Below are positions 34,930 through 45,896 of a stretch of 64,000 bases of DNA, one piece after another. Within the stretch, counting starts at the first letter, position 1. Each line of letters starts with the position of its first letter. Position numbers and translations under genes: made by a program. The DNA is from Rhizobium sp. AC27/96 (GTDB lineage: Bacteria > Pseudomonadota > Alphaproteobacteria > Rhizobiales > Rhizobiaceae), in contig NZ_LXKN01000032.1 of the NCBI RefSeq assembly GCF_001692325.1, forward strand, positions 1 to 64,000, in the 5' to 3' direction. Under the pieces are notes generated by a model. The model did no database searches. It was given only the letters and a program-made list of their open reading frames with translations, and was not told the DNA's origin.

Positions 34930-35870
34930 GCACGAATACCGGAGATATCGCATCGCCCTCCGGCGATGCGGCCGAGCGGGATGTGGCGAATGCCCACAAA
35001 CCGTTCCCGAAGGGCCGCGTGGCAGCCTGGGTCGTGACACTTGCGATTGCGGCCTATTTCGCCTGGTCGGTCGCCAACAACGAGAACTTCGGCTGGCACG
35101 TCGTCGGCCAGTATTTCTTCGATCCCGTCGTCATCAGCGGCCTGTATGTCTCGCTTGGCCTGACTGTCGTCGCCATGGCGTTCGGCATCGTGCTCGGTCT
35201 GCTCCTGGCGGTCGCCCGCATGTCGAAGGATACGCTGGCAAGCTCGCTTGCCTCGCTGTTCATCTGGTTCTTCCGCGGCACGCCGCTGCTCGTGCAGCTG
35301 ATCTTCTGGTACAATCTCTCGACGCTTTTCCCGACACTTTCAATCGGTATCCCCTTCGGCCCGACCTTCGTCGGCTGGGATACGAATTCCGTCATCAGCC
35401 CGATGACAGCAGCCATCGCCGGCCTTGCGCTCAATGAAGCGGCCTACATGGCGGAGATCATCCGTGGCGGCCTGCTTTCAGTGGAAAGAGGCCAGTTCGA
35501 AACAGCCGAAGCCTTTGGCATGACGCGAGCCCGCGCGCTCCGCCGCATTATCATTCCGCAGGCGATGCGCTCCATCGTACCGCCCACGGGCAACCAGCTC
35601 ATCAGCATGATCAAGGCGACCTCGCTCGTCAGCGTCATCGCCATGGCCGACCTGCTCTATTCCGTGCAGTCGATCTACAACCGCACCTTCGAAGTCGTCC
35701 CGATGCTGCTCGTCGCCGTCATCTGGTATCTGCTGATCACGTCGGTGCTGAACATCGGCCAAAGCTATATCGAGCGCTATTACAGCCGCAGCGACCGCCG
35801 CACCGGCATAGTGAAAGCCGTGAAGGAAGATGCGCCCGCCCTGGTGCCCGCACAGGAGGCAGGCCAATGA
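34926..35870 (+). CDS. ABC transporter permease, polar amino acid type (HisMQ-like)
   Basis: A 314-residue inner-membrane protein with about six helices. The conserved EAA loop is AEAFGMTRARALRRIIIPQAM, typical of HisM/GlnP permeases, and FRGTPLLVQLIFWY near residue 118 is a family signature. A 45-residue polar N-terminal extension precedes the first helix. It overlaps the binding protein gene and the ATPase gene by four bases each. A single permease implies a homodimer. Confidence 0.9.
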   Translation: MSTNTGDIASPSGDAAERDVANAHKPFPKGRVAAWVVTLAIAAYFAWSVANNENFGWHVVGQYFFDPVVISGLYVSLGLTVVAMAFGIVLGLLLAVARMSKDTLASSLASLFIWFFRGTPLLVQLIFWYNLSTLFPTLSIGIPFGPTFVGWDTNSVISPMTAAIAGLALNEAAYMAEIIRGGLLSVERGQFETAEAFGMTRARALRRIIIPQAMRSIVPPTGNQLISMIKATSLVSVIAMADLLYSVQSIYNRTFEVVPMLLVAVIWYLLITSVLNIGQSYIERYYSRSDRRTGIVKAVKEDAPALVPAQEAGQ

Positions 35871-36646
35871 ACGCCAACGTAAACCTGCCGCCGCTCGTGC
35901 GCGCCCGCAACGTCCACAAGTCCTTCGAGCATCTCGAAGTGCTGAAGGGCATCGATCTCGATCTCGCACCGGGCGAAGTCGTCGTCATCCTCGGCCCCTC
36001 TGGCTCCGGCAAATCCACCTTCCTGCGCTGCATCAACCATCTGGAATCCATCAACCGCGGCTCGATCGAGGTGGATGGCGAGCAGATCGGCTATCGCATG
36101 AACAGGGGCCGCCTCGTGCAGCTTTCCGCTCACGCGATCGCGCTGCAACGGCGCAAGATCGGCATGGTGTTCCAGCAGTTCAATCTCTATCCGCATATGA
36201 CGGCGCTGCAGAACATCATCGAAGCGCCTGTGGGCATCCACGGCGAAAGCCGGAAGCAGGCAACGGACAATGCGCGAGCGCTGCTCGACCGCGTGGGTCT
36301 TTCGGCCAAGGCCGACAATTATCCCCGCCAGCTATCCGGCGGCCAGCAGCAGCGCGTGGCAATTGCCCGGGCCCTGGCGATCAAGCCGAAACTGATGCTG
36401 TTCGACGAGCCGACCTCGGCGCTCGATCCGGAACTCGTCGGCGAAGTGCTCGCCACCATGCGCGACCTCGCCAAGCAGGGCCTGACGATGATCGTCGTCA
36501 CTCACGAGATCGGCTTTGCCCGCGAAGCGGCCGACCGGGTCGTCTTCATGGATGGCGGCAAGATCGTCGAAGAGGGCAAGCCGGAGGACGTCATCGGCAA
36601 CCCGCAGCATCCCCGCACCAGAAGCTTCCTGTCGCGCTTCATCTAA
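35867..36646 (+). CDS. ABC transporter ATP-binding protein, polar amino acid type
   Basis: A 259-residue GlnQ/HisP-type ATPase: Walker A GPSGSGKST, signature LSGGQQQRVAIARAL, Walker B LMLFDEPTSALDPE, switch histidine in VVTHEIG. It completes the transporter with the genes at 34039 and 34926. An insert after Walker A (YRMNRGRLVQLSAHAIALQ) is common in rhizobial members of this group. Confidence 0.92.
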   Translation: MNANVNLPPLVRARNVHKSFEHLEVLKGIDLDLAPGEVVVILGPSGSGKSTFLRCINHLESINRGSIEVDGEQIGYRMNRGRLVQLSAHAIALQRRKIGMVFQQFNLYPHMTALQNIIEAPVGIHGESRKQATDNARALLDRVGLSAKADNYPRQLSGGQQQRVAIARALAIKPKLMLFDEPTSALDPELVGEVLATMRDLAKQGLTMIVVTHEIGFAREAADRVVFMDGGKIVEEGKPEDVIGNPQHPRTRSFLSRFI

Positions 36647-36699
36647 CGCGACAGCATTCGATCTTTTTTGATGCACGCCCACGCAAGCAAACCACTGGA

Positions 36700-37887
36700 A
36701 TGGCCATGACCCTCGACAACGATTTCGCCCGCCTTTCGGATTTCGAACCGATGAAGGCCGAATTGACCGGCATCCGGCAGCATCTGCATGCCAATCCCGA
36801 GCTTTCCTATGAGGAGGCGGAGACAGCCCGCTTCGTCGCCGAAAAGCTGGAAGGCTGGGGTTATGAGGTGACACGCAATGTCGGCGGCCATGGCGTCGTG
36901 GCGCGCCTTACCGTTGGGGCCGGCAAGAAGAGCATCGCCATCCGCGCCGATATGGACGCCCTGCCGATCGCCGAGCAGACGGGTCGTCCCTATGCCAGCA
37001 AAGCACCGGGAAAGATGCATGCCTGCGGCCATGACGGCCACACGACGATGCTGTTGGGGGCGGCCGAATATCTCGCTCGCACCCGCCGCTTTAATGGCAC
37101 CGTCAACCTGATCTTCCAGCCGGCCGAGGAAGGCGGCGCCCCAAGTGGCGCCCAGGCCATGATCAATGACGGCCTGTTCGAGCGCTTTCCCTTCGACGTC
37201 ATCTTCGGCCTGCACAATCATCCCGGCGCCGCGGAGGGCTCATGGCTGATGCGGTCCGGCCCGCTGATGGCAGCGGCCGATACCGCCGAGATCACGATTA
37301 TTGGCAAGGGCGGCCATGCCTCCCGTCCGCACCTGACGGTCGATCCGATCGTTGTGGCCTGCAATCTCGTCATGAGCCTGCAGACGATCGTCTCCCGCAG
37401 CATCGACCCGACACAGACAGCCGTCGTCACCGTCGGCTCCATCCATGCCGGTGAGGCGTCAAACGTCATCCCCGAAAGCGCGAAGATGCTGCTCAGCATC
37501 CGCTCCTTCGATCCGACGATACGCGGATTGCTCGAAACTCGCATCCGCACACTGGTTCAATCCGTCACAGAAGGTTACGGCGCCAGCGCCGAGATAGATT
37601 ACATCCGTGGCTATCCGGTCGTCGTCAATTCCGAGGCGGAAACCGCTTTCGCGCGCACGGTTGCGGAAGAGCTTGTCGGCGCAGACAAGGTCACCACATG
37701 CAATCTCATCCCCGGCAGCGAAGATTTTTCCTACTTCCTGGAACACAAGCCTGGCAGCTTCCTGCGCCTCGGCAACGGCGTCAATTCGCCGATACTGCAC
37801 AGCGCCAAATATGACTTCGCCGACGAGAGCCTCACCGTCGGCGCCGCCATGTGGGCACGCCTGACCGAACGCTACCTCGACGCCTAG
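36700..37887 (+). CDS. M20 family amidohydrolase (hippurate/IAA-amino acid hydrolase type)
   Basis: A 395-residue metallohydrolase of the M20D group. HACGHDGHT supplies the cysteine and histidine ligands, FQPAEEGG the catalytic glutamates, and GLHNHP, GKGGHASRPH and GSEDFSYFLE the remaining family motifs. Members hydrolyse N-acyl amino acids such as hippurate or indole-3-acetyl amino acids. It lies 53 bases after the ATPase gene and ends at a hairpin terminator. The unit therefore imports an amide conjugate and splits it inside the cell, an inference from order. The start at 36700 has a weak ribosome site; 36706 is equally possible. Confidence 0.9.
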   Translation: MAMTLDNDFARLSDFEPMKAELTGIRQHLHANPELSYEEAETARFVAEKLEGWGYEVTRNVGGHGVVARLTVGAGKKSIAIRADMDALPIAEQTGRPYASKAPGKMHACGHDGHTTMLLGAAEYLARTRRFNGTVNLIFQPAEEGGAPSGAQAMINDGLFERFPFDVIFGLHNHPGAAEGSWLMRSGPLMAAADTAEITIIGKGGHASRPHLTVDPIVVACNLVMSLQTIVSRSIDPTQTAVVTVGSIHAGEASNVIPESAKMLLSIRSFDPTIRGLLETRIRTLVQSVTEGYGASAEIDYIRGYPVVVNSEAETAFARTVAEELVGADKVTTCNLIPGSEDFSYFLEHKPGSFLRLGNGVNSPILHSAKYDFADESLTVGAAMWARLTERYLDA

Positions 37888-37929
37888 ACAGCCGCACAGG
37901 CGCCTTTCCGAACTCCGACAGTAAATCGG

Positions 37930-37953
37930 CAGCCCTGACCACGGTCGGGGCTG
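37930..37953. terminator. Hairpin terminator of the MocR-regulated unit
   Basis: CAGCCCTGACC pairs with GGTCGGGGCTG through one T-G wobble around a two-base loop. It lies 43 bases after the M20 stop and is followed by a T-rich stretch. Confidence 0.65.
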
Positions 37954-38057
37954 ATCCGAATTTCTCTGTGGGATATTGGTGAGGCATGCCGGTGCCAGGC
38001 ACCGCCCGAAGATCTCGCTGTATCAGGGCGCGGCGAAAGCCGAACCCTCAAGACCCG

Positions 38058-38234
38058 TTACTTATCCAGTGAGCCGAGGCTGTCGGATGCGGCAGGAGCC
38101 GTGTTTTCGGGGCGCGTCGTCTGCAGGCCGGCCTTCAGCTGCGAGTCCTGAGGCTGTACCATCCGCCATTCGCTCTCGAGACGATCAATCACATACGTAG
38201 GAATTTCATTTCTTACGTTTTCGAACTCTTGCAT
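38058..38234 (-). CDS. Small hypothetical protein (58 residues)
   Basis: The ATG at 38234 has an excellent GGAGG site with five-base spacing. The product begins MQEFENVRNEIPTYVIDRLE and is acidic, with a disordered, Pro/Ser-rich tail. No family is recognised, but the ribosome site and the compositional pattern support a real gene. It is flanked by the M20 operon and oxyR, with AT-rich sequence upstream on its own strand (38235-38345). Confidence 0.55.
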   Translation of the reverse strand: MQEFENVRNEIPTYVIDRLESEWRMVQPQDSQLKAGLQTTRPENTAPAASDSLGSLDK

Positions 38235-38384
38235 CACGACCTCCATTGCCATGCGATATTGGCATGACATGGAAGAGATTCTTTGTAAATCAAGGTATTA
38301 AAAAATTTAAACGATTAAAATTACTTTAATCGTTTGAAATTCCTTGGTCTGTGGACAAGGGCCTGCTCACAACTGCAGGGACAG

Positions 38385-39404
38385 TTATTTCGAAGCGGAA
38401 TCATCCCCCTTACCAACAGCAGAATCACCGCTGCGGTAACGAGAAGCGGGTGACTGCCTCCGATCATCGAACTCGAAATCCTGCGCACGCCACATGGAAT
38501 CATGCTGCTCGCGCATCACGTCTGCCGATTGGCGAACCACCTCGGAAATCCGCATGAGCTGCTTGGCCAGGGGGCTCGTCTTGCGCCAGATCATGCCGAT
38601 CGTGCGTGATGGCTGCGGGCTCTGGAACCTCACGGCCGAGACCGAGGCGGACCGCGTCTCAACGGCCACAGCCATTTCCGGTATCAAGGTGACGCCGATG
38701 CCGGCGCTGACCATCTGCACCAGCGTCGATAGCGAGCTGCCGTCCATAAGTTCGCGCGGCAGTGCCGATTGTATGTTGCAGAAGGACAGGGCCTGGTCGC
38801 GGAAACAATGCCCCTCCTCCAGCAGCAGCAATCGCATCTCGCGCAGCGCTTCGCGATTGGGGACCGGCTTGCCTTCGTCCTCGCTCGGCCGCACCAGCAC
38901 GAAGTTTTCCGCAAACAGCGCGACCTCGGTCAGCGAGGGCTCGGATACGGGCAAGGCAACGATGGCCGTGTCGAGCCTTCCTTCCGCCAGCTCCTCCACA
39001 AGTTTTGAGGTCAGCGTTTCGCGCACATGAATATCAAGCCCATCATACATGCTGGTAAGGTTACCGATGATGGTGGGCAGCAGATAGGGCGCGACCGTCG
39101 GGATCACGCCGATCCGCAGCCGCCCGACAGGCTGGTTTCGTGAAGCACGCGCCAGATCTCCCAGCTCATCCACCGAGCGCAGAATCTCGCGCACACGTAC
39201 GGCGAACGCCTCTCCGAAATTGGTGAGGCGAACCTGCCGCGCACCTCTTTCGAACAGATCGGTCCCGAGCTGCTCCTCCAGTTCCTTGATCTGCATCGAC
39301 AAGGCCGGCTGGGAGATCGCGCAGACATCCGCCGCCCGCCCGAAGTGGCCGTGCTTGGCCAATGCCTCGAAATACCGAAGCTGTTTGAGGGTGAGATTTG
39401 TCAT
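38385..39404 (-). CDS. oxyR: OxyR, hydrogen peroxide-sensing LysR regulator
   Basis: A 339-residue LysR protein. The HTH spans about residues 5-62 (FEALAKHGHFGRAADVCAIS). The redox site reads EEGHCFRDQALSFC, with Cys200 and Cys209, matching the OxyR HCxRDQAxxxC signature. It is longer than E. coli OxyR by about 35 residues at the C-terminus. It is divergent from katG, its classic target, across 340 bases. Oxidation by peroxide would form the Cys-Cys disulfide and switch on katG. A four-part half-site array overlaps its own start codon, consistent with autoregulation. Confidence 0.95.
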   Translation of the reverse strand: MTNLTLKQLRYFEALAKHGHFGRAADVCAISQPALSMQIKELEEQLGTDLFERGARQVRLTNFGEAFAVRVREILRSVDELGDLARASRNQPVGRLRIGVIPTVAPYLLPTIIGNLTSMYDGLDIHVRETLTSKLVEELAEGRLDTAIVALPVSEPSLTEVALFAENFVLVRPSEDEGKPVPNREALREMRLLLLEEGHCFRDQALSFCNIQSALPRELMDGSSLSTLVQMVSAGIGVTLIPEMAVAVETRSASVSAVRFQSPQPSRTIGMIWRKTSPLAKQLMRISEVVRQSADVMREQHDSMWRAQDFEFDDRRQSPASRYRSGDSAVGKGDDSASK

Positions 39405-39439
39405 AAGCCCATCTTATCGCCTCGATCAGGAAATCCAAC
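39403..39439. promoter_or_regulatory. Probable OxyR binding site, with katG-side spacer
   Basis: ATAA (39403), TTAT (39414), ATCA (39425) and CAAC (39436) are four tetramers each separated by seven bases, the spacing of the OxyR ATAG-N7-CTAT array. The first pair is perfectly inverted; the second pair is weak. The site overlaps the oxyR start codon. The rest of the gap to 39744 should hold the katG promoter, with no other gene seen. Confidence 0.5.
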
Positions 39440-39744
39440 TTAAATTAATGGGACAGCTTGACTATAGTGCGCGGGCCGGAAATGAAATGCCGCCGCGATG
39501 TCACACGAAGCTCACATTGAGAGCATTGACTGCGGTGGTTGATTGATGCCCTGGACCGGTTGAAATGCCAGGCGCCAAATATGATTTGCCTCCGGACGGC
39601 CCGCTTCGCGGGACGTCAGAATAGTTAGAGATTCCACGCGCGTGACATGTCGTCATTGCGCCAGACGCGAAACCGAACTGCTTCCCAAGCGGGTGACGAC
39701 ACCTTCAGGGCAGCATGCTTCAAGCCATCATAAGGGAGAAAATT

Positions 39745-41943
<2,199 letters not shown>

Positions 41944-41962
41944 TGTGAAGTAGAAAAACATT

Positions 41963-41991
41963 CGGACGCGGCCCGTTTCAGACCGCGTCCG
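41963..41991. terminator. katG terminator hairpin
   Basis: Nine-base arms CGGACGCGG/CCGCGTCCG with an 11-base loop, 20 bases after the katG stop and before the convergent membrane-protein gene. Confidence 0.75.
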
Positions 41992-42041
41992 GATTATCCT
42001 GTCACTTTACAGGATGCTGCTGCGCAATAGCTTTCTCGTGA

Positions 42042-42899
42042 CTAATACTGATTGCGGTTGGACGCCGCGGCCCAGGCTGCACCGATCCATGAGGCGGCGA
42101 TCGCAAGAACGAGAGAGATGCAGGCGACGAAGGCACCCGTCGAGACGATTTTTGCCGTGACGGAAGCTGCCTGAATAGCCTTTGCCTTGGCTGCATCGAC
42201 GGCCTGGTGATATTGCTGCTCGTATTGAGCTACCTCGTTCTTCGCCTGATCCGCCGGAATATTCTGGGCACGCGCCAAAGCGTCCGCTGCACGGGTGCGG
42301 GCTTCGTCGGCCTTGGCGGGATCGCCGGTGAGCACGGCCTGGACAGACGAGATCGCTGCCTGACGCAGTGCCTGCGGATCATTGCCGGTGTCGCGGATCT
42401 GCTGCTCGATCGCATCCATCGGATTGGGCATATTGCCAATGGCGGGTGCCGCGCTGACTGCGGCGGTTTGAACGGTCTTGCCCGCACCTGACAGCAGTTC
42501 CGTCGCGCCATTGAAGGCACCGCCGACCACCGCGCCGACCGATGTGGTCAAGAGATAGACGACGATCAGGGTCGATACGGCCCAGGCGGCAATCCCATGC
42601 AGAACCCCGACGGCGGTCGATATCGTCCCGGAAAGACGGCTCGCGACATAGCCGCCGACGAAAGCCGCCAGCAGGCCCGACACGATGAACCAGGCTGCCC
42701 CGGAAATCGAAGCAGCGAGACCGGGCGCGCTCTGGCTGTTGCTTGGGTTGACGATTGCAGCGCCGATACCGACGCCGAGGAGGTTCAGCACGATCTGAAC
42801 GGCAAGGGCAATGGCGCTCGCCGCAAGGATCGCGCCCCAGGATGTTCGCCGCATGAACGGCATATCCGCGGATGATGGATAACTGGTGTTGTAGCTCAT
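42042..42899 (-). CDS. Membrane protein with four to five helices (PhnA-like annotation in rhizobia)
   Basis: A 285-residue protein. After a polar start it has hydrophobic segments at about 25-50, 68-90, 95-125 and a final one at 255-280, with a soluble helical region rich in Ala, Asp and Gln between (about 150-250). Similar rhizobial proteins carry the name PhnA-like, with no established role. The ATG at 42899 is chosen over an upstream GTG because it has a better-spaced GAG site. It is followed by DUF992, BON and CsbD genes on the same strand, each with its own gap. I infer an envelope stress role from this company. Confidence 0.7.
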   Translation of the reverse strand: MSYNTSYPSSADMPFMRRTSWGAILAASAIALAVQIVLNLLGVGIGAAIVNPSNSQSAPGLAASISGAAWFIVSGLLAAFVGGYVASRLSGTISTAVGVLHGIAAWAVSTLIVVYLLTTSVGAVVGGAFNGATELLSGAGKTVQTAAVSAAPAIGNMPNPMDAIEQQIRDTGNDPQALRQAAISSVQAVLTGDPAKADEARTRAADALARAQNIPADQAKNEVAQYEQQYHQAVDAAKAKAIQAASVTAKIVSTGAFVACISLVLAIAASWIGAAWAAASNRNQY

Positions 42900-43043
42900 G
42901 GATTCACTCACGGGACTAACCTCGCGACACGTTTATGGGAGCGGGCCGCATGCGCTGGTCCGCTGATTTTGAAGATCACAATGGACATGCGGGAAACGGC
43001 AACGGCACGCATCCGAATGGCGGGCGCCGGTGTCGATCGCTTG

Positions 43044-43562
43044 TCAGCGAGCCGGGCTCAACTGCAGACGCGAAACACCCGCCGCGACGTTAAGGCCCGT
43101 TCCGGCCTCGGCGCTCAGCGGCTGCAGCGCAAAGTTCTTCGAGTTGCCGCCGATCAGGACGTTGGCGCCAAGCCCGAGTCCGACGGAAGCACCCGCGGAG
43201 GCGCCGACATAGGTACCGGCAAGAGCGCCGTCACCGATGCGAGCAGGCGCAGTGTTGACCACGACCCAACTCAGATAGGACTTGCCGGTAATCCCGATAT
43301 CGATACCGAGCTTACCGATAGTTCCGGTGTAGCGCTCCAGCTTGCCCGAGCTCTGCTTGAAGGTGCAGCTGACCGTCTTGCTGGAACCGATGAGCATGCC
43401 GACGCCGCCGGCAACCTCGCATGAGAGCGTTCCCAGGCGTTCCTTAGGCTCGGACGCGACCTGCGCCGGGTGCTTTTTCGGATGATGATGCGTGCTGGCA
43501 GCGGAAGCTGCCGAACCAAAGGCAACGGAAATGGCCGCAGCCGCGATAATGGTTTTGTTCAT
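43044..43562 (-). CDS. DUF992 family exported protein
   Basis: A 172-residue exported protein. The signal peptide is MNKTIIAAAAISVAFGSAAS with cleavage near SAAST. A His/Pro-rich linker (HHHPKKHPA) follows. The rest matches DUF992: LGTLSCEVAGGVGMLIGSSK, the region SCTF and a glycine-rich C-terminal segment. Function unknown; these proteins are periplasmic or surface-associated in rhizobia. The ATG is preceded by AAGGAGA. It lies upstream of the membrane protein gene on the same strand. Confidence 0.85.
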   Translation of the reverse strand: MNKTIIAAAAISVAFGSAASAASTHHHPKKHPAQVASEPKERLGTLSCEVAGGVGMLIGSSKTVSCTFKQSSGKLERYTGTIGKLGIDIGITGKSYLSWVVVNTAPARIGDGALAGTYVGASAGASVGLGLGANVLIGGNSKNFALQPLSAEAGTGLNVAAGVSRLQLSPAR

Positions 43563-43616
43563 GATGTCTCCTTGCGGAAATTGAGCGCGGCCGTGAGGTC
43601 GACCTGCGCCCTATGC

Positions 43617-43901
43617 CTAGACACCGATCTCGGACTGATCTGGCGATCCTTCGTCGGTGCTGAGGGCGATATTGTTGATGATGCGAATGCCGGCATATTC
43701 GCCGGCAATCCCGAGCGCCCGCTCACGCGCTTCGTCTGATGATGCGATGCCCGAAAGGACAATCGTGCCCTCGACGCTGGCAACCTCGATATGCGAGTCT
43801 TCGAGCCCATCGGCATAGGCAATCAGGCACCGGATGGCTGCGCATGTCGCGCAGCTATCGGACGATGCCGTCAGCGATGAAAGCTTGGCCAGGAAGAGCA
43901 T
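43617..43901 (-). CDS. BON-domain protein
   Basis: A 94-residue protein with a single BON domain: SHIEVASVEGTIVLSGIASS and a closing ARERALGIAGEYAGIRIINN. BON domains bind phospholipid or periplasmic components. There is no typical signal peptide, though the first 30 residues are mildly hydrophobic with several cysteines (CATCAAIRC). It is 54 bases upstream of DUF992 on the same strand. Confidence 0.78.
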   Translation of the reverse strand: MLFLAKLSSLTASSDSCATCAAIRCLIAYADGLEDSHIEVASVEGTIVLSGIASSDEARERALGIAGEYAGIRIINNIALSTDEGSPDQSEIGV

Positions 43902-43940
43902 CGGGAAGCCTCGAAGGTCGCAAGAGCGGACGCGCGCTTC

Positions 43941-44120
43941 TTAGCGAAGCGCATCCTTGATGGCGTCCTTGGCCTTGCCGACCTTGGCCTGGATTTTTCC
44001 TTCGACCTTTTCGGCAGCGCCTTCGGCTCTGAGCTGATCGTTGCCGGTCAGCTTGCCCGCGGCCTCCTTGATGGAGCCGCTTACTTCCTTGGCTGCACCC
44101 TTGATACGGTTCTTATCCAT
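43941..44120 (-). CDS. CsbD family stress protein
   Basis: A 59-residue hydrophilic protein, KNRIKGAAKEVSGSIKEAAG to KAKDAIKDALR, matching the CsbD repeat. CsbD proteins are induced by general stress in many bacteria and are small, charged and helical. The ATG at 44120 has an AGGAGA site. A weak hairpin (GGCTTCGGT/ACCGAGGCC with one wobble) lies in the upstream leader. It is the first of the stress cluster. Confidence 0.87.
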   Translation of the reverse strand: MDKNRIKGAAKEVSGSIKEAAGKLTGNDQLRAEGAAEKVEGKIQAKVGKAKDAIKDALR

Positions 44121-44318
44121 GGTCTTGTCTCCTAGCTTGTTCAAAAGCAGCGGCCTCGGTTTTGACCGAAGCCATGAGCAAGGAAATAGGGCGGCAGCGC
44201 ATGGGCTTTCAGAGCGGAAAATACTATCGGCACTAGTACAAATTAGCCTTTTTGAGACCTGCAATGCCGATTCTTAAGCCGGGCATTCCGATGGAGCCCG
44301 AACAAGGTTGCCTTTGGC

Positions 44319-45815
44319 CTATTTTCGAACCTTCGCCGATGCCGACATGCCCGTGAAACCCCGCTCCCTCGCCCATATGACAACGGCCGAGCGCCTGTTA
44401 ACGCCGATCTTCGCGTAAAGCGATGCGACATGGTTACGGATCGTATTTCTGGAAAGATGGAGTGTCTCGCTCATCTCGGCATCGCTCTGGCCACGGCAGA
44501 TCAAAGCAAGCACTTCCCTCTCACGCTCGCTGAGATCGAGGAGCTGCGCGGTGGTGCCCTTGCCGTTCGAGACCTGCCGCAAGGTTGCTAGCCGGTCGAC
44601 GATAGAACGGCTGAACCACGACGTGTCGGTCATCACGCTTTCGATGGCTTCGATCAGTTCCGCTTCGCTGCGCCGGCGCTCGGTGACGTCCTGCAACGAC
44701 CAGATGACACATTGCTGGTCGTTGATCTCCACACGTTCGGCGGACACCAGGCAATCAGCCAGCGAGCCGTCCTTCTGCTTCATGCGCAAGGCTTCGTCGC
44801 GGAGCGGCGCATTGTCGGTCAATTTCTTTTCCATGACGCGCCGGGCGGCGATGTCATCCCACAGGCGCAGCTCGCTCGCAGTTTTCCCGATGACCTCCTC
44901 GATCCCGTAGCCCGAAAGCTGAACAAAGGCGTCGTTGACCTCGGTGAAAACAAAATCGTCCAGCCGGGAAATAGCCGCTGGCGCCGGCGAGAGCCTGAAG
45001 GATTTTGAAAACCGCTCCTCGCTTTGGCGAAGCGCATTCTGAGCCTTTCGCCGTGCATCGAGATCCGCGAAAGTAAACAGCATGCACGGCTCTTCACCAA
45101 CGGCGATCGGCTCGCCCGCAACGATGACGAGCCGGTCGCCACCGCCTTGAAGGGGGATCAGCGCCTCGCGCTGACGGATCAGCCGGCCCTCGACAAGTTT
45201 CGACAACGCGTCCTCGCCGGTATCGCAATTGGCAAAGAGGCCGATCTCATCGACGGTTTTTCCGATGACGTCTTCCTTGGCGTAATCCGTCATTTCGACG
45301 AAACCCTGGTTGACGCGGATGAAACGCAGGTCATCGAGGCGGCAAATCAGGCCGGGCGCAGGGTTCGCATTGAAGGCACGTTCGAAACGCTCCTCCGCCT
45401 CGAACAGCGGCGTCTCATCACGAATGATGAGTGCCAGAACGTCCGGCCGCGCACCCGCATCGGCAATGATCAGGCTGCGAACGGTATGCACCCAGATGAG
45501 ATCGAGATCCGCCGCGGGTGATATCTCGACCGTCACTTCATCGACAGTCTCTCCATTCAGCAGCCGCTCTATCGGATACTGCCCTTCCTCCAGCAGATGA
45601 TTGTTGCGATAGCGCAGCGTGAAGGCCTGCCGATAGCCGGCGGCATCACTGCCCAACTCCTCAAGCGCGGAGATCCGGTGCATCTGCAATGCAGCACTAT
45701 TTGCCCAGGAAATCGCGCCCTCGGGATCGAGCAGGATGATGCCGTCACTCAACCCCGCAACGAGCTCGCGCAATACGTTCCGATTCACATTCGGCGGCTG
45801 CGGCGCATCGCTCAT
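44319..45815 (-). CDS. PAS-domain LuxR-type regulator
   Basis: A 498-residue sensor-regulator. Three PAS domains occupy about residues 10-125, 130-250 and 260-385, recognisable from SDGIILLDPEGAISWANSAA and two later FxEVNDAF-type segments. The C-terminal LuxR helix-turn-helix (about 425-490) reads SEREREVLALICRGQSDAEM and SRNTIRNHVASLYAKIG. There is no receiver or histidine kinase domain, so the PAS domains likely sense a cofactor or small molecule directly. It is next to CsbD, BON and DUF992 genes, so it is a candidate regulator of that stress cluster. Confidence 0.88.
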   Translation of the reverse strand: MSDAPQPPNVNRNVLRELVAGLSDGIILLDPEGAISWANSAALQMHRISALEELGSDAAGYRQAFTLRYRNNHLLEEGQYPIERLLNGETVDEVTVEISPAADLDLIWVHTVRSLIIADAGARPDVLALIIRDETPLFEAEERFERAFNANPAPGLICRLDDLRFIRVNQGFVEMTDYAKEDVIGKTVDEIGLFANCDTGEDALSKLVEGRLIRQREALIPLQGGGDRLVIVAGEPIAVGEEPCMLFTFADLDARRKAQNALRQSEERFSKSFRLSPAPAAISRLDDFVFTEVNDAFVQLSGYGIEEVIGKTASELRLWDDIAARRVMEKKLTDNAPLRDEALRMKQKDGSLADCLVSAERVEINDQQCVIWSLQDVTERRRSEAELIEAIESVMTDTSWFSRSIVDRLATLRQVSNGKGTTAQLLDLSEREREVLALICRGQSDAEMSETLHLSRNTIRNHVASLYAKIGVNRRSAVVIWARERGFTGMSASAKVRK

Positions 45816-45896
45816 GCTGTCCCTCTTCCTGACACTTAGTGCTTACATAGGAAGATAAGACGATAAAAGAAGCCAGAAGGGCGAGTCACCCGAAAA

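Noticed and set aside
35830..36699. Long upstream extension of the M20 hydrolase frame
   Set aside because: This part runs through the ATPase gene in another frame and reads as arginine-rich nonsense. The M20 fold starts after 36700.
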